From contig JAQVVW010000005.1 of NCBI GenBank assembly GCA_028698765.1, positions 1 to 14,704 on the forward strand: a DNA stretch of 14,704 bases. The letters run 5' to 3'. The notes under the pieces are model-generated. The model was given only the letters and a program-made list of their open reading frames with translations, was not told where the DNA came from and did not search any database. Numbering within the stretch: the first letter of the stretch is position 1; every line of letters begins with the position of its first letter. Of the stretch, positions 6,656 through 13,290 are shown piece by piece. The stretch is from Methanoculleus sp. GTDB taxonomy: Archaea > Halobacteriota > Methanomicrobia > Methanomicrobiales > Methanoculleaceae. Both the position numbers and the translations under genes were made by a program.

Positions 6656-6668
6656 TCTCCTCTGGAAA

Positions 6669-6707
6669 CCTATATGTACTCTCGCGGGTTACCGGGTTAA
6701 GAGGAAG
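6669..6707 (+). promoter_or_regulatory. TATA box and Shine-Dalgarno of the FMN-protein gene
   Basis: CCTATATG at 6669-6676 is preceded by GAAA, a BRE-like purine run, and predicts a transcript start near 6699. GAGGAAG at 6701-6707 then lies 4 nt before ATG 6712, giving a short leader with a ribosome-binding site. Confidence 0.5.
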
Positions 6708-6711
6708 CCTG

Positions 6712-7188
6712 ATGGAGATCGTGAAGATACCGAATATGGACAAAGCGGAGTATGATACGCTCATTGAGGAGGGGTTTCTCAGCCGCATCGCATTCCAGGG
6801 CCGTAAATATCCGTATATCGCCCCGTTCCTGTACGTCTTCGACGGGAAGTTTCTCTACTTCCTGGCAACCAAGTACGGCAGGAAGAACGATCTCTTCCGG
6901 CAGCACCCGTATGTCTCCGTCGAGATCGAGAAGTATTCCGGTGACCTCTCCTGCTACACCTTCGTGACGATGCAGGGGTACCTGGTGCAGCTCGAGGACG
7001 CGATCGAGAAGAAGATCATCCGGGAGAAGTTCGTAACTATGATCAAGGCGCACAACCTCTCGAAGAACATCCTCGCAGCGCTCGGCCATAAGCCGGAGGA
7101 GCCGATCGAGGCGATCGCCTCCGAAGAGCGTTCGAACATCTGGAAACTGACCGGCGTGACCGATATCGTTGCTTTAAAGAACCTCTAA
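6712..7188 (+). CDS. Pyridoxamine 5'-phosphate oxidase-like FMN-binding protein
   Basis: A 158-residue member of the FMN-binding split-barrel superfamily. The pattern is clear: an N-terminal helix (MDKAEYDTLIEEGFLSRIAF), then YPYIAPFLYVFDGKFLYFLA (about 33-52), the GRKNDLFRQHPYVSVEIE segment (about 56-73) typical of these flavoproteins, and later strands ending in IWKLTGVTDIVALKNL. Relatives in methanogens and other anaerobes are small flavin reductases or nitroreductase-like proteins. True PNPOx activity is not implied because the pyridoxal-binding residues are not recognisable. It is a single gene, convergent with the thioredoxin-fold gene. The superfamily call is good; substrate unknown. 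Confidence 0.85.
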   Translation: MEIVKIPNMDKAEYDTLIEEGFLSRIAFQGRKYPYIAPFLYVFDGKFLYFLATKYGRKNDLFRQHPYVSVEIEKYSGDLSCYTFVTMQGYLVQLEDAIEKKIIREKFVTMIKAHNLSKNILAALGHKPEEPIEAIASEERSNIWKLTGVTDIVALKNL

Positions 7189-7191
7189 CCA

Positions 7192-7196
7192 TTTTT
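7192..7196 (+). terminator. T-tract terminator after the FMN-protein gene
   Basis: Five T follow the TAA stop (7186-7188) by 3 nt, a usual archaeal terminator position. The remainder of the convergent gap, to 7324, shows nothing further. Confidence 0.4.
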
Positions 7197-7324
7197 GGAA
7201 CCGTCCTGCGGGGCACAACCACCCCGGAGTGCCGAACCCCTATCGGCCGGGAGAGGGTGGGGCGGCTATGGCTCCCGGGTGCCGCCCGGCGTTCGCCGTT
7301 CTCTCATCGGGCCCGCGTTATGAG

Positions 7325-7846
7325 TTACGTGAGAAACGGTTCGATCAGTGTCCCGGCGGTATCGAGCAGGTCGGCGAGCCCCTCCGGCGTTGCGGTCCCT
7401 TTCTCCATCCAGCGGATGATGCCGCGCCCGTCCAGGAGGTAGATATAGGCAAGCGACGGGTCGTCGATCCCATAAGCCCGCCGGCACTGTTCGATATCCT
7501 CCGGGTAGATCAGTACCTGGTCGTGCATCGCGGGAGGGGTGCCGCCCGCGAGCCCCTGCCGGATGCGGTCGGTGAGGGAACTCCCGATGAGGCTGTCGCC
7601 GACGACTAGAGCGAGGTAGGTCTTCACCCGCGGATTCTCGGTGAACGCTCCGAAAAACGGGCTGCTCCCGGACTCTGCCATCTCCCCGGCGGATTCGAGG
7701 AAGGCGAGGACGACGAGCGAGGCGATCTCCCCAGCGTCGTCGGGGAGGGTGACGACCCTGCCGGAGAGGGACGTTGCCATGAGGGTGGGAAACGTCCTGC
7801 CGAGGGCTGCGGGCACCGGTTCGCTGGTTGCTTCCGTTCGGTTCAT
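7325..7846 (-). CDS. Thioredoxin-fold protein without CxxC
   Basis: A 173-residue soluble protein. The order of strands and helices fits a thioredoxin-like fold: LGRTFPTLMATSLSGRVVTLPD (the AhpC/TlpA-like opening), IASLVVLAFLES (central strand), then KTYLALVVGDSL and LAYIYLLDGRGIIRWMEKG, close to the family's late strand 'vyliDrdGrIrw'. Overall it resembles the Atp10/peroxiredoxin-like branch. In active members a Cys follows the central strand; here the position reads FLESAGEM, and the only Cys is residue 121 (EQCRRAYG). It is therefore unlikely to be a disulfide oxidoreductase and may be a binding or chaperone-like protein. Leaderless start at ATG 7846. Divergent from the Clp1-like gene. Confidence 0.75.
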   Translation of the reverse strand: MNRTEATSEPVPAALGRTFPTLMATSLSGRVVTLPDDAGEIASLVVLAFLESAGEMAESGSSPFFGAFTENPRVKTYLALVVGDSLIGSSLTDRIRQGLAGGTPPAMHDQVLIYPEDIEQCRRAYGIDDPSLAYIYLLDGRGIIRWMEKGTATPEGLADLLDTAGTLIEPFLT

Positions 7847-7869
7847 GGCCTGCAGGTAAGGGCACCCCT

Positions 7870-7877
7870 ATGATAAA
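7870..7877 (-). promoter_or_regulatory. TATA box of the thioredoxin-fold gene
   Basis: TTTATCAT on the minus strand is centred about 27 nt before ATG 7846, predicting a transcript start at 7846-7847. No Shine-Dalgarno is needed for a leaderless message, and none is seen. Confidence 0.5.
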
Positions 7878-7927
7878 GCCTCTCCCGGGTGAGATGCGGC
7901 CCTCGAGCAGGGGGCGCTACGTCAAGC

Positions 7928-7964
7928 ACTATACCTCTCAAGCGCAACAGTTCCTCCAGGGAGG
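7928..7964 (+). promoter_or_regulatory. TATA-like element and Shine-Dalgarno of the Clp1-like gene
   Basis: ACTATACC at about 7928-7935 lies 26 nt before a predicted start near 7957. GGGAGG at 7959-7964 follows, about 9 nt before the TTG start at 7974. The strong Shine-Dalgarno supports use of the non-ATG start. Confidence 0.45.
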
Positions 7965-7973
7965 CGTACCGGT

Positions 7974-8849
7974 TTGATCAGCATCGGAGATGGGTGGGAA
8001 GACCTCGCCGCGGCGCTTCGCCGGCCTGAAGCCGGGGAGCGCGTCTACGCTGTCGGGGCGACGGATAGCGGGAAGACGACGCTCTGCCGTTACCTCGTCG
8101 ATACGGCGGCGGCACAGACGAAGACGGCGTATGTCGACTGCGATACCGGGCAGTCCCGGACCGGCCCGCCGACGACCGAGGGGATGGCTGTCTATCCCGG
8201 CCCGTCGGACTCCTATCTCCGGTTCGTCGGTTCGACGTCCCCGGGCGGCCACTTCGTCCAGACCATCACCGGAGCAAAACGCCTCGTCGAGAAGGCTGAT
8301 GAACTCTCTGCCCGCGTCATCGTCATCGACTCCCCCGGGCTCGTCTCCGGCGGGGTGGGTATCGAGTTCCAGTTCCAGATGATCGACCTCCTCCGTCCCA
8401 CCCGTATCGTTGCCCTTCAGCGCGGCCGGGAACTCGAACGGCTGCTTGCGAACTTTGCCCGCAGCCCCGGGGTCACAATCCACCGGGTCGCTGTCTCCCC
8501 TGCGGTAGTTGCCCGGCCTGCCGCCGCGCGGCGGCGTTACCGGGAGGAACATTTTATGGCCTACTTTGCCGGCGCAGAACTGCAGGAGATCCCGCTCCGG
8601 GGTCTCGGGCTCCAGGGCAGGGTGCCCGATCCCGGGAACCCCCGCGGGATCGGCGGAAGGCTGGTCTCCCTCAACGACCCCGAGAACTTCGTCATCGCCC
8701 TCAGTATCGTCGAGGACCTGCATCCCGGAAGGCGGCTCGAGGTCTTCGCCCCGCCCTTCGACCCGGCTGCCGTGGCGTCGATCCGGTTCGGTTCGATCTC
8801 CCTGGATCTCGGGGCGGCTCCGGGGCATATGGAGTCGCTTCGGCCCTGA
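7974..8849 (+). CDS. Clp1-like polynucleotide 5'-hydroxyl kinase, TTG start
   Basis: A 291-residue member of the Clp1/Grc3 family, which phosphorylates 5'-OH ends of RNA (and DNA) using ATP or GTP. Walker A is GATDSGKTT (28-36); YVDCDTGQS (53-61) and VIVIDSPG (115-122) are the family's Asp-containing and Walker B motifs. RRRYREEHFMAYF near residue 190 fits the Clp1 lid, and the C-terminal beta-rich part ends with SIRFGSISLDLG. It is shorter than Pyrococcus Clp1. Start: TTG at 7974 is used because the first in-frame Met is Met71, after the P-loop, and GGGAGG lies upstream. The gene is tail-to-tail with the permease, 6 nt apart. Family confident; native substrate unproven. Confidence 0.88.
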   Translation: MISIGDGWEDLAAALRRPEAGERVYAVGATDSGKTTLCRYLVDTAAAQTKTAYVDCDTGQSRTGPPTTEGMAVYPGPSDSYLRFVGSTSPGGHFVQTITGAKRLVEKADELSARVIVIDSPGLVSGGVGIEFQFQMIDLLRPTRIVALQRGRELERLLANFARSPGVTIHRVAVSPAVVARPAAARRRYREEHFMAYFAGAELQEIPLRGLGLQGRVPDPGNPRGIGGRLVSLNDPENFVIALSIVEDLHPGRRLEVFAPPFDPAAVASIRFGSISLDLGAAPGHMESLRP

Positions 8850-8855
8850 ATCCTC

Positions 8856-10106
8856 TCACGCCGGGATGAGCGAGAGCCAGATCATATACACCGCCGTCTG
8901 GGCGAGGGTGAGCGGAACGCCGACCCGGGCAAACTCGCAGAATGTCAGCGTTTCGCCTTCTTTTTCCGCGCACTGGATGATGATGACGTTGCTTGCCGCG
9001 CCGAGGATCAGCATGTTCCCGGCGATGGTGCTGCCGGCCGCAAGCGCCATCAGACCGGCTGTGGAGACCCCGAGGTGCGAGAGGACAGGGAGGGCGAGGG
9101 CGACGAAGGGGACGTTCGAGACGAACTGGGAGACGACGACGCCCATCATGAGGATGACCGGGACGGCGGCGAAGTCGAGCGAACTCTCCTCGATGAGCGG
9201 CTGGAAGAACCCCGACTGCCAGATGCTCGCCATCAGGATGAAGAGGCCGACGAAGAACGCCAGTGTCGGCCAGTCGATCCGCCGCAGGAGCTCGAACCGC
9301 CGCCTGCTCCCGACGAGGACGGGCATGGCCGCGACGGCTGCGATCCAGGTCAGCCCGACCTCGAAGGCCGGGAAGAGCATCGCCGCGACGACCTTTGCAG
9401 CGATCAGGAGGACGAGCAGGATGAGCGAGAGGCGGGAGAGCGCTGCGAGGGCAGGATCGCGGATCTTCTCCTCGGTATGGACCAGCGGGGCCGCGTGGAA
9501 CTCGCCCCGGAAGGCTCTCGCGAGGAAGACGTAAGCGAGCAGGAGCGAGATCGCCGTCGGGACGGCGAGGTAGAGAGGGAACGTGACGAAGGGGTTTGAA
9601 ACACCGCCCGAGAGTGCGACGAGCAGGTTCTGTGGGTTCCCGATAGGGCTCACCACGCTTCCCGTCGTTATGGCGAACGCAAGGGTGAGCAGCAGGAGTT
9701 TTGAAGAGATGCCGTGTCGCCGGGCGAAGTAGAGCATCAGCGGGGTGCCGATGACCGCGAGCGTATCGTTCATCAGGAGTGCCGAGAAGAGACCGCCGCC
9801 GACGAGAATGAGGACGATCAGGTGCCGGACAGACTCTGCACGGGAGAAGAGCCGGTGGGAGAGGTGGTAGAGGTAGCCGCTCTCTGCAAGCGCCTCGCCG
9901 ATCACGAACATAAAGAAGAGGAAGAAGATCACATCGAGGTTGATGGACGCGAGCGCATCCGCGGGTCTGATCGCCCCGGACGCGAGGACCGCCGCCGCGC
10001 CGAGGAGCATCACCTGCCATATGCGAAAGTTGACGCTCCCGATCTTCCTGACTGCAATCAGGAGAAAGACGATGATGAGGACGATAATCGGGATGATGGT
10101 GCTCAT
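8856..10106 (-). CDS. ArsB/NhaD/SLC13-type ion or anion permease
   Basis: A 416-residue integral membrane protein with about ten to eleven hydrophobic helices. Family hairpin motifs appear twice: LLMNDTLAVIGTP (about 109-121) with SPIGNPQNLL (about 152-161), and SNVPFVALALPV in the second half with MLILGAASNVIII. These are the conserved Asn-Thr/Pro motifs of the ArsB/NhaD/CitMHS/SLC13 superfamily, which carries arsenite, Na+/H+, sulfate or dicarboxylates. The sequence does not settle the substrate. It lies 84 nt downstream of the AbrB-PhoU gene on the same strand, which suggests, without proving, a role in anion or phosphate physiology. No Shine-Dalgarno precedes ATG 10106. Confidence 0.85.
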   Translation of the reverse strand: MSTIIPIIVLIIVFLLIAVRKIGSVNFRIWQVMLLGAAAVLASGAIRPADALASINLDVIFFLFFMFVIGEALAESGYLYHLSHRLFSRAESVRHLIVLILVGGGLFSALLMNDTLAVIGTPLMLYFARRHGISSKLLLLTLAFAITTGSVVSPIGNPQNLLVALSGGVSNPFVTFPLYLAVPTAISLLLAYVFLARAFRGEFHAAPLVHTEEKIRDPALAALSRLSLILLVLLIAAKVVAAMLFPAFEVGLTWIAAVAAMPVLVGSRRRFELLRRIDWPTLAFFVGLFILMASIWQSGFFQPLIEESSLDFAAVPVILMMGVVVSQFVSNVPFVALALPVLSHLGVSTAGLMALAAGSTIAGNMLILGAASNVIIIQCAEKEGETLTFCEFARVGVPLTLAQTAVYMIWLSLIPA

Positions 10107-10157
10107 GGTATCGCGGGCACGGGAGCGTGCGTGTATCGATTGTTCGCCGTCCGCTCG

Positions 10158-10163
10158 AAAAAA
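10158..10163 (-). terminator. T6 tract between the PhoU and permease genes
   Basis: Six T on the minus strand lie about 28 nt past the PhoU stop codon (10191). This may end most PhoU transcripts, in which case the permease needs its own promoter. A weak TATA-like CGATACAC sits about 26 nt before ATG 10106. Confidence 0.4.
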
Positions 10164-10190
10164 GGGATCACCCGGGGCCGCGCTCGCCCC

Positions 10191-11198
10191 TCAGGTCTCC
10201 TGCCCGACGGTATAGTTTATGACGCTCTCGCAGATATCCCCAGAGTATTCCCCGATACGCCGGATACTGTCTGTAATCTGTCCTGTGGGGATCGCCGTCG
10301 CCGCTTCTAACCGGATTACCTGCGTGTTGATCTCCCGGACCTTCTCCTCGAGGTTGCTCACCCTCTGGAGCGTCGTATTTGCCTTCTTGATGTCGCCCGA
10401 ATGAAACGCCTCCATACTCCACGCGAAGATCTCCAGGGCAAGCGCACTCGCTTCATCCATGAGGTCGAGCGTCGCCGCCTCGACCTCGCGGTCGGTCAGG
10501 GTGAGGGCGTTATGTGCAACCCGGGTGGCGTGATCGGCTATCCGCTCGATGATCCTGCTGACCAAGAAGTAGTACGCCGCCTGGTTTACCGGGATGCCCA
10601 TCCGCCGCGAGAGCGCGGCGTCGATCCCGATGAGGTTGTCCTGCCGCGCGACGAGCCAGTGCAATCGGTCTACCTCCATGTCCCGCACGATGACGTCCTG
10701 GGCAAGGTCCGCGTCGTGCGTTCGTAAGGCGGTCATCGCGTCCTGCTGCATGCCCCGTGCCAGCACATGCATCCTTTTGACGGTGTTCTCAAATGGCATC
10801 TCTGCGGGGTTGAGGAGATCCTTGACGGTTATCGAGGAGTCCGTCTCGCCGACCACCTCCTGGCCGATCGCCATCTGCGTGAACTCCCGGACCAGTTGCA
10901 GGACAAACGGCGGCATCCTTCCCTTCGATTCGAGGCGGATGGCCGTGAACCCGGCGACGTACGCCCCGATGAGGAGGCGGAGCAGGTAGGGCCGGTCCGT
11001 CGTGGCACTGACCTCGAAGATCCTGGTCCGGTAGACCGCCTCCCCGCTGATCTTCGGCGTGATCAGGAGCGAACCGTCGGGCTGCACGATCAGCCCTACA
11101 GGATCGTTCTTCTGGATCTTTGAGGCTTTGATCCACTGTTTCGGCAGGGATACGATGTACGACGAACCCCCGGTGATCTGGACTTTTCTGATCTCCAT
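10191..11198 (-). CDS. AbrB-PhoU phosphate-uptake regulator
   Basis: A 335-residue protein with an AbrB/SpoVT-type DNA-binding domain at 1-50 (MEIRKVQITGGSSYIVSLPKQW...) fused to two PhoU helical bundles (about 135-330). The PhoU metal-binding ExxxD motifs are present: ERIAD (218-222) and EYSGD (317-321). Archaeal members of this architecture are common in methanogens and are thought to be phosphate-responsive transcription regulators, because PhoU alone does not bind DNA. No pst genes lie in the window; the adjacent downstream gene is the permease. The start ATG 11198 gives the conserved N-terminus MEIRKVQ. It appears nearly leaderless. Confidence 0.92.
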   Translation of the reverse strand: MEIRKVQITGGSSYIVSLPKQWIKASKIQKNDPVGLIVQPDGSLLITPKISGEAVYRTRIFEVSATTDRPYLLRLLIGAYVAGFTAIRLESKGRMPPFVLQLVREFTQMAIGQEVVGETDSSITVKDLLNPAEMPFENTVKRMHVLARGMQQDAMTALRTHDADLAQDVIVRDMEVDRLHWLVARQDNLIGIDAALSRRMGIPVNQAAYYFLVSRIIERIADHATRVAHNALTLTDREVEAATLDLMDEASALALEIFAWSMEAFHSGDIKKANTTLQRVSNLEEKVREINTQVIRLEAATAIPTGQITDSIRRIGEYSGDICESVINYTVGQET

Positions 11199-11223
11199 GA
11201 ATGCTACAGTGTTGGCGCAGTGA

Positions 11224-11250
11224 GGGTATATGCATTCTGGAGAGTATATA
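11224..11250 (-). promoter_or_regulatory. Tandem TATA elements upstream of PhoU
   Basis: Two TATA-like boxes lie on the minus strand: CATATACCC (11224-11232), centred about 30 nt before ATG 11198, and ATATATACT (about 11243-11251), predicting a start near 11222. Either could serve PhoU. The wider stretch holds the imperfectly nested dyads GGGTATAT/ATATACCC (11224-11231 and 11284-11291) and TCACC/GGTGA (11253-11257 and 11267-11271), so a DNA-binding protein, possibly AbrB-PhoU itself, might act here. Confidence 0.45.
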
Positions 11251-11291
11251 TGTCACCAGTATGCTCGGTGAATAACTATAGTGATATACCC

Positions 11292-11644
11292 ATTCCAGAA
11301 CCCCGCCCGCCGACAGCCGCGAAGTGCCTGACGGTAGCTGATGGGCATATGTTCTCCGGGCACAGGAGAGATGAGACGACCCGGGCATCGGCGGTCCCGA
11401 CGACGGTTGACCCCGGCAGAACGCGGTGGGGCATCACGGGGACCTGCCTCCCGGTGGAGAGCGATCCCTGAAGAAATGCGGTTTAGAGAGAAGAGGATAC
11501 ACGAAAAGACGACGTCAAGGGGGGAAGTGTCTCGCGCGGATCCAAATCTCTCTAAGTCTATCTAGTGCAGTTTAATATTTAATAATTTCTGTTTGGGAAA
11601 TGTTGAAAATAAAGGTTTTGGCCGGTTGCCCGGGGATTTAAGGA
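11292..11644 (+). other. Non-coding stretch between PhoU and rhodanese
   Basis: About 350 bases. Small open frames here look like random GC-rich translation. The left part (11292-11560) shows no clear fold or gene; GTGCC/GGCAC (about 11324-11373) is the only obvious long-range pairing. The right part (11565-11625) is A/T-rich, with TTTAATATTTAATAATTT just downstream of the rhodanese stop, and may contain its terminator or an unassigned promoter. Confidence 0.5.
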
Positions 11645-12607
11645 TTACCGTGCGGGAGCCGCCTCAACGCTCGCTCCTCGGGGCTCCGGTCCCTCTACGA
11701 CCGGGTTGTCCGGGTAGCGGACCCACTCGGTGAACGCGCCCTCGTGGAGCCGGACGTTCGGGTAGAGGTAGAGCCATTTTAAGAGGACAAACTCGTTCGT
11801 GGCTTCCCGGCCGGTTCCGCAAGAGCAGATGACCGTCTTGCTCCGGTCGACGCCGTGTGCTTCCAGGATCATGTCGAGTTCGTCGTTGGACCTGAGTCGT
11901 GCCGGGTTCACCTCGTCCATCAGGCTCCTCCAGGGCAGGTTGACGGCACCGGGGATATGCCCGGCCTTCCGCCAGGCCCCCTTCCCTTCATAGACCTTTG
12001 CCGGGCGTGCATCAAGCACGACCACGTTGTCGTTATCCTTGATCCGCACGAACTCCTCATACCCGATGGGGTAGTCGTCGCGAACCTCGACGATGAAACT
12101 GGACGGTTCGATCGCGGGATAGTCCTGCGAGAGTTCCCGCCCCTCGCTCTTCCACGCATCAATCCCGCCGTCGAGGATGTATACGGTGTTGTGACCGTAT
12201 TTCGCCAGAGTATAGGCCATCATCGTCTGACCGAGCCCGTCACCCGCGCCGGAGAATGCGCCTTTCCCCGTGTAGACGACAACCGGGGAGTCGGCCTCGA
12301 TGCCCGCGCGCCTGAACGACTCCTGGATACAGGCGTTCGGGCTGTACGACCCCGGGAAACCGCGATTGGATACCCGCAGGACACCTTCGGTCAGATAGAC
12401 GGCACCGGGGATGTGCTCCTGGATGTAGTCGTGTATGTTCGGCTGGACGTCGACGATTCTCAGGTTGGCATCGCTCAGGTGGCGGTCCAGCCACTCCGAG
12501 TTCACCAGTTTGACCTTCCCGTCACCCCGGGGATACGGGATATTCTCCCGGTCGCTCGTGGCCTGCAGTCGATCCATACCGCCGGGAGTAAACATCTTCT
12601 CTTCCAT
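11645..12607 (-). CDS. Two-domain rhodanese (thiosulfate sulfurtransferase-like)
   Basis: A 320-residue protein with two rhodanese domains. The first (about 34-160) has the landmarks IVDVQP, HIPGAVYL and TVYILDGGIDAWK, but its active loop reads VYTGKGAF, with no Cys. The second (about 184-305) has VVVLDARP, GHIPGAVNLPW and the active loop CSCGTGREAT (261-270), with Cys263 as the likely persulfide residue and Arg267 as loop Arg. This is the normal plan of TST/MST enzymes (inactive first, active second domain), which move sulfur from thiosulfate or mercaptopyruvate to acceptors. In methanogens the role may be thiolation or cyanide handling; the acceptor is unknown. GAGGTGA ends about 6 nt before ATG 12607, an excellent Shine-Dalgarno. 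A perfect hairpin lies 25 nt upstream. Confidence 0.9.
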   Translation of the reverse strand: MEEKMFTPGGMDRLQATSDRENIPYPRGDGKVKLVNSEWLDRHLSDANLRIVDVQPNIHDYIQEHIPGAVYLTEGVLRVSNRGFPGSYSPNACIQESFRRAGIEADSPVVVYTGKGAFSGAGDGLGQTMMAYTLAKYGHNTVYILDGGIDAWKSEGRELSQDYPAIEPSSFIVEVRDDYPIGYEEFVRIKDNDNVVVLDARPAKVYEGKGAWRKAGHIPGAVNLPWRSLMDEVNPARLRSNDELDMILEAHGVDRSKTVICSCGTGREATNEFVLLKWLYLYPNVRLHEGAFTEWVRYPDNPVVEGPEPRGASVEAAPAR

Positions 12608-12632
12608 TTTCCCTCACCTCATGCTGGATACT

Positions 12633-12652
12633 CTCACCGGGGGGCCGGTGAG
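12633..12652 (-). promoter_or_regulatory. Perfect 8-bp hairpin in the rhodanese 5' leader
   Basis: CTCACCGG and CCGGTGAG form an 8-bp perfect inverted repeat with a 4-base loop. On the minus strand it begins a few bases after the start predicted from the TATA box at 12679-12686 and ends about 12 nt before the Shine-Dalgarno. It could be a repressor operator overlapping the start site or an RNA stem affecting translation. Confidence 0.5.
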
Positions 12653-12678
12653 CCCGCGTCACTCCAGGCTTGAGACCA

Positions 12679-12686
12679 CATATATC
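12679..12686 (-). promoter_or_regulatory. TATA box of the rhodanese gene
   Basis: GATATATG on the minus strand is centred near 12683, predicting a transcript start at about 12657 and a leader of about 50 nt that contains the hairpin at 12633-12652 and the Shine-Dalgarno. Confidence 0.5.
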
Positions 12687-12911
12687 TTTGCAGGATCAGG
12701 TGGGGGCCAAGCCCGGCTGCCCGGTATGTTGCGTTCCGGCGGGCGCGTTTGTTAAAGCGGCGAGCCCTGGAGGCTGGCGCGCGGATTCAACAGTTGCCGG
12801 TGGTGGGGCTTTTGGGGTGCGAGGATTCTACGGACGATCCTTCTTCACTGTGTCGCAAAGCCGGTGCGCGGATTTTGAGAGAATATCGCGCCTCGACGGT
12901 GCTCATGCTCC

Positions 12912-13205
12912 GGACGTCCCGTCCATCGCAAGTCTAGGACATTCGGTCTTCCTCTGCTCCTGCCCCTGCACCTCGCACCTCCGGTGCTCGAACTCCGTTT
13001 CCATGGAACGTCGTTCCTACCGGTGCTCAAGTTCCGTTCCTCGAAGACCTCCGGTCTTATCAAACCCCTGTCCTACGGCCAGTCGTTCTCCGGAACGTCG
13101 CACCTTCGGCCAGTTGCCAGTCTAAGACCTTCGGTCTTCTCCAGCGATGTCCCATCGGGACATCGCCTATCGCCACGCACTGCCTCCGCCCCTCTGGGGC
13201 GGAGG
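12912..13205 (+). repeat. Array of short hairpins, many with UNCG or triplet loops
   Basis: A non-coding tract packed with small palindromes: GGACG-TCC-CGTCC (12912-12924), an imperfect GAC/GTC (12938-12948), GCACC-TCC-GGTGC (12975-12987), GGAAC-GTC-GTTCC (13005-13017), AAGACC-TCC-GGTCTT (13044-13058), CGTTC-TCCG-GAACG (13084-13097), AAGACC-TTC-GGTCTT (13124-13138), a 10-bp stem starting GCGATGTCCC (13144-13166) and a 10-bp stem starting CCTCCGCCCC (13183-13205). Read as RNA, several have C(UUCG)G or C(UCCG)G tetraloops. Centres are often about 38-41 bases apart. Degenerate direct repeats are also present: CGGTGCTC-type units near 12897, 12982 and 13021, and AGTCTA(A/G)GAC at 12931 and 13119. 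No gene is credible here. A structured RNA, a dispersed repeat family or protein-binding sites are all possible. Confidence 0.6.
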
Positions 13206-13263
13206 AGGAGGCCGGTGGCCGGGTGAGGTGGGGTCACAGGTAGAGCCTTATGGGATAGAGACA

Positions 13264-13290
13264 GGGGAGGGGGGGATGCACCCCCTCCCC
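13264..13290 (+). repeat. G/C-only hairpin, 10-bp stem
   Basis: GGGGAGGGGG (13264-13273) pairs perfectly with CCCCCTCCCC (13281-13290) around a 7-base loop. It follows the hairpin array and precedes the 3' flank of the UPF0173 gene. The G-runs could also form a quadruplex. It might act as a bidirectional transcription block, but no T-tract follows. Confidence 0.5.

Larger units (their letters stand above)
6136..6668 (+). other. Non-coding stretch between the exported-protein and FMN genes
   Basis: About 530 bases without a convincing gene. Open frames here are Arg/Pro/Ser-rich and carry no recognisable domain. Apart from the CRISPR-like unit (6398-6426) and the hairpin (6641-6655), it contains a pyrimidine-rich CCCACCCCACCC run (6426-6437) followed by GCGCTTCGCGC, a small triplet-loop hairpin. 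The segment at about 6594-6640 faintly resembles a tRNA D-arm and T-loop but does not fold as a tRNA. Confidence 0.6.

Noticed and set aside
6126..6788. Minus-strand open frame of 220 codons
   Set aside because: It overlaps the start of the FMN-protein gene, crosses a promoter and a CRISPR-like unit, and has a non-protein-like composition.
8701..10020. Minus-strand open frame of 439 codons
   Set aside because: A different frame of the permease gene; the permease frame alone shows regular membrane helices and family motifs.
11220..11565. Small plus-strand frames between the PhoU and rhodanese genes
   Set aside because: Overlapping short frames with no conserved pattern and no ribosome-binding site; likely random.
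12670..13125. Plus-strand open frame of 151 codons across the hairpin array
   Set aside because: Ser/Arg-rich translation of palindromic repeats, with no ribosome-binding site, promoter or domain.
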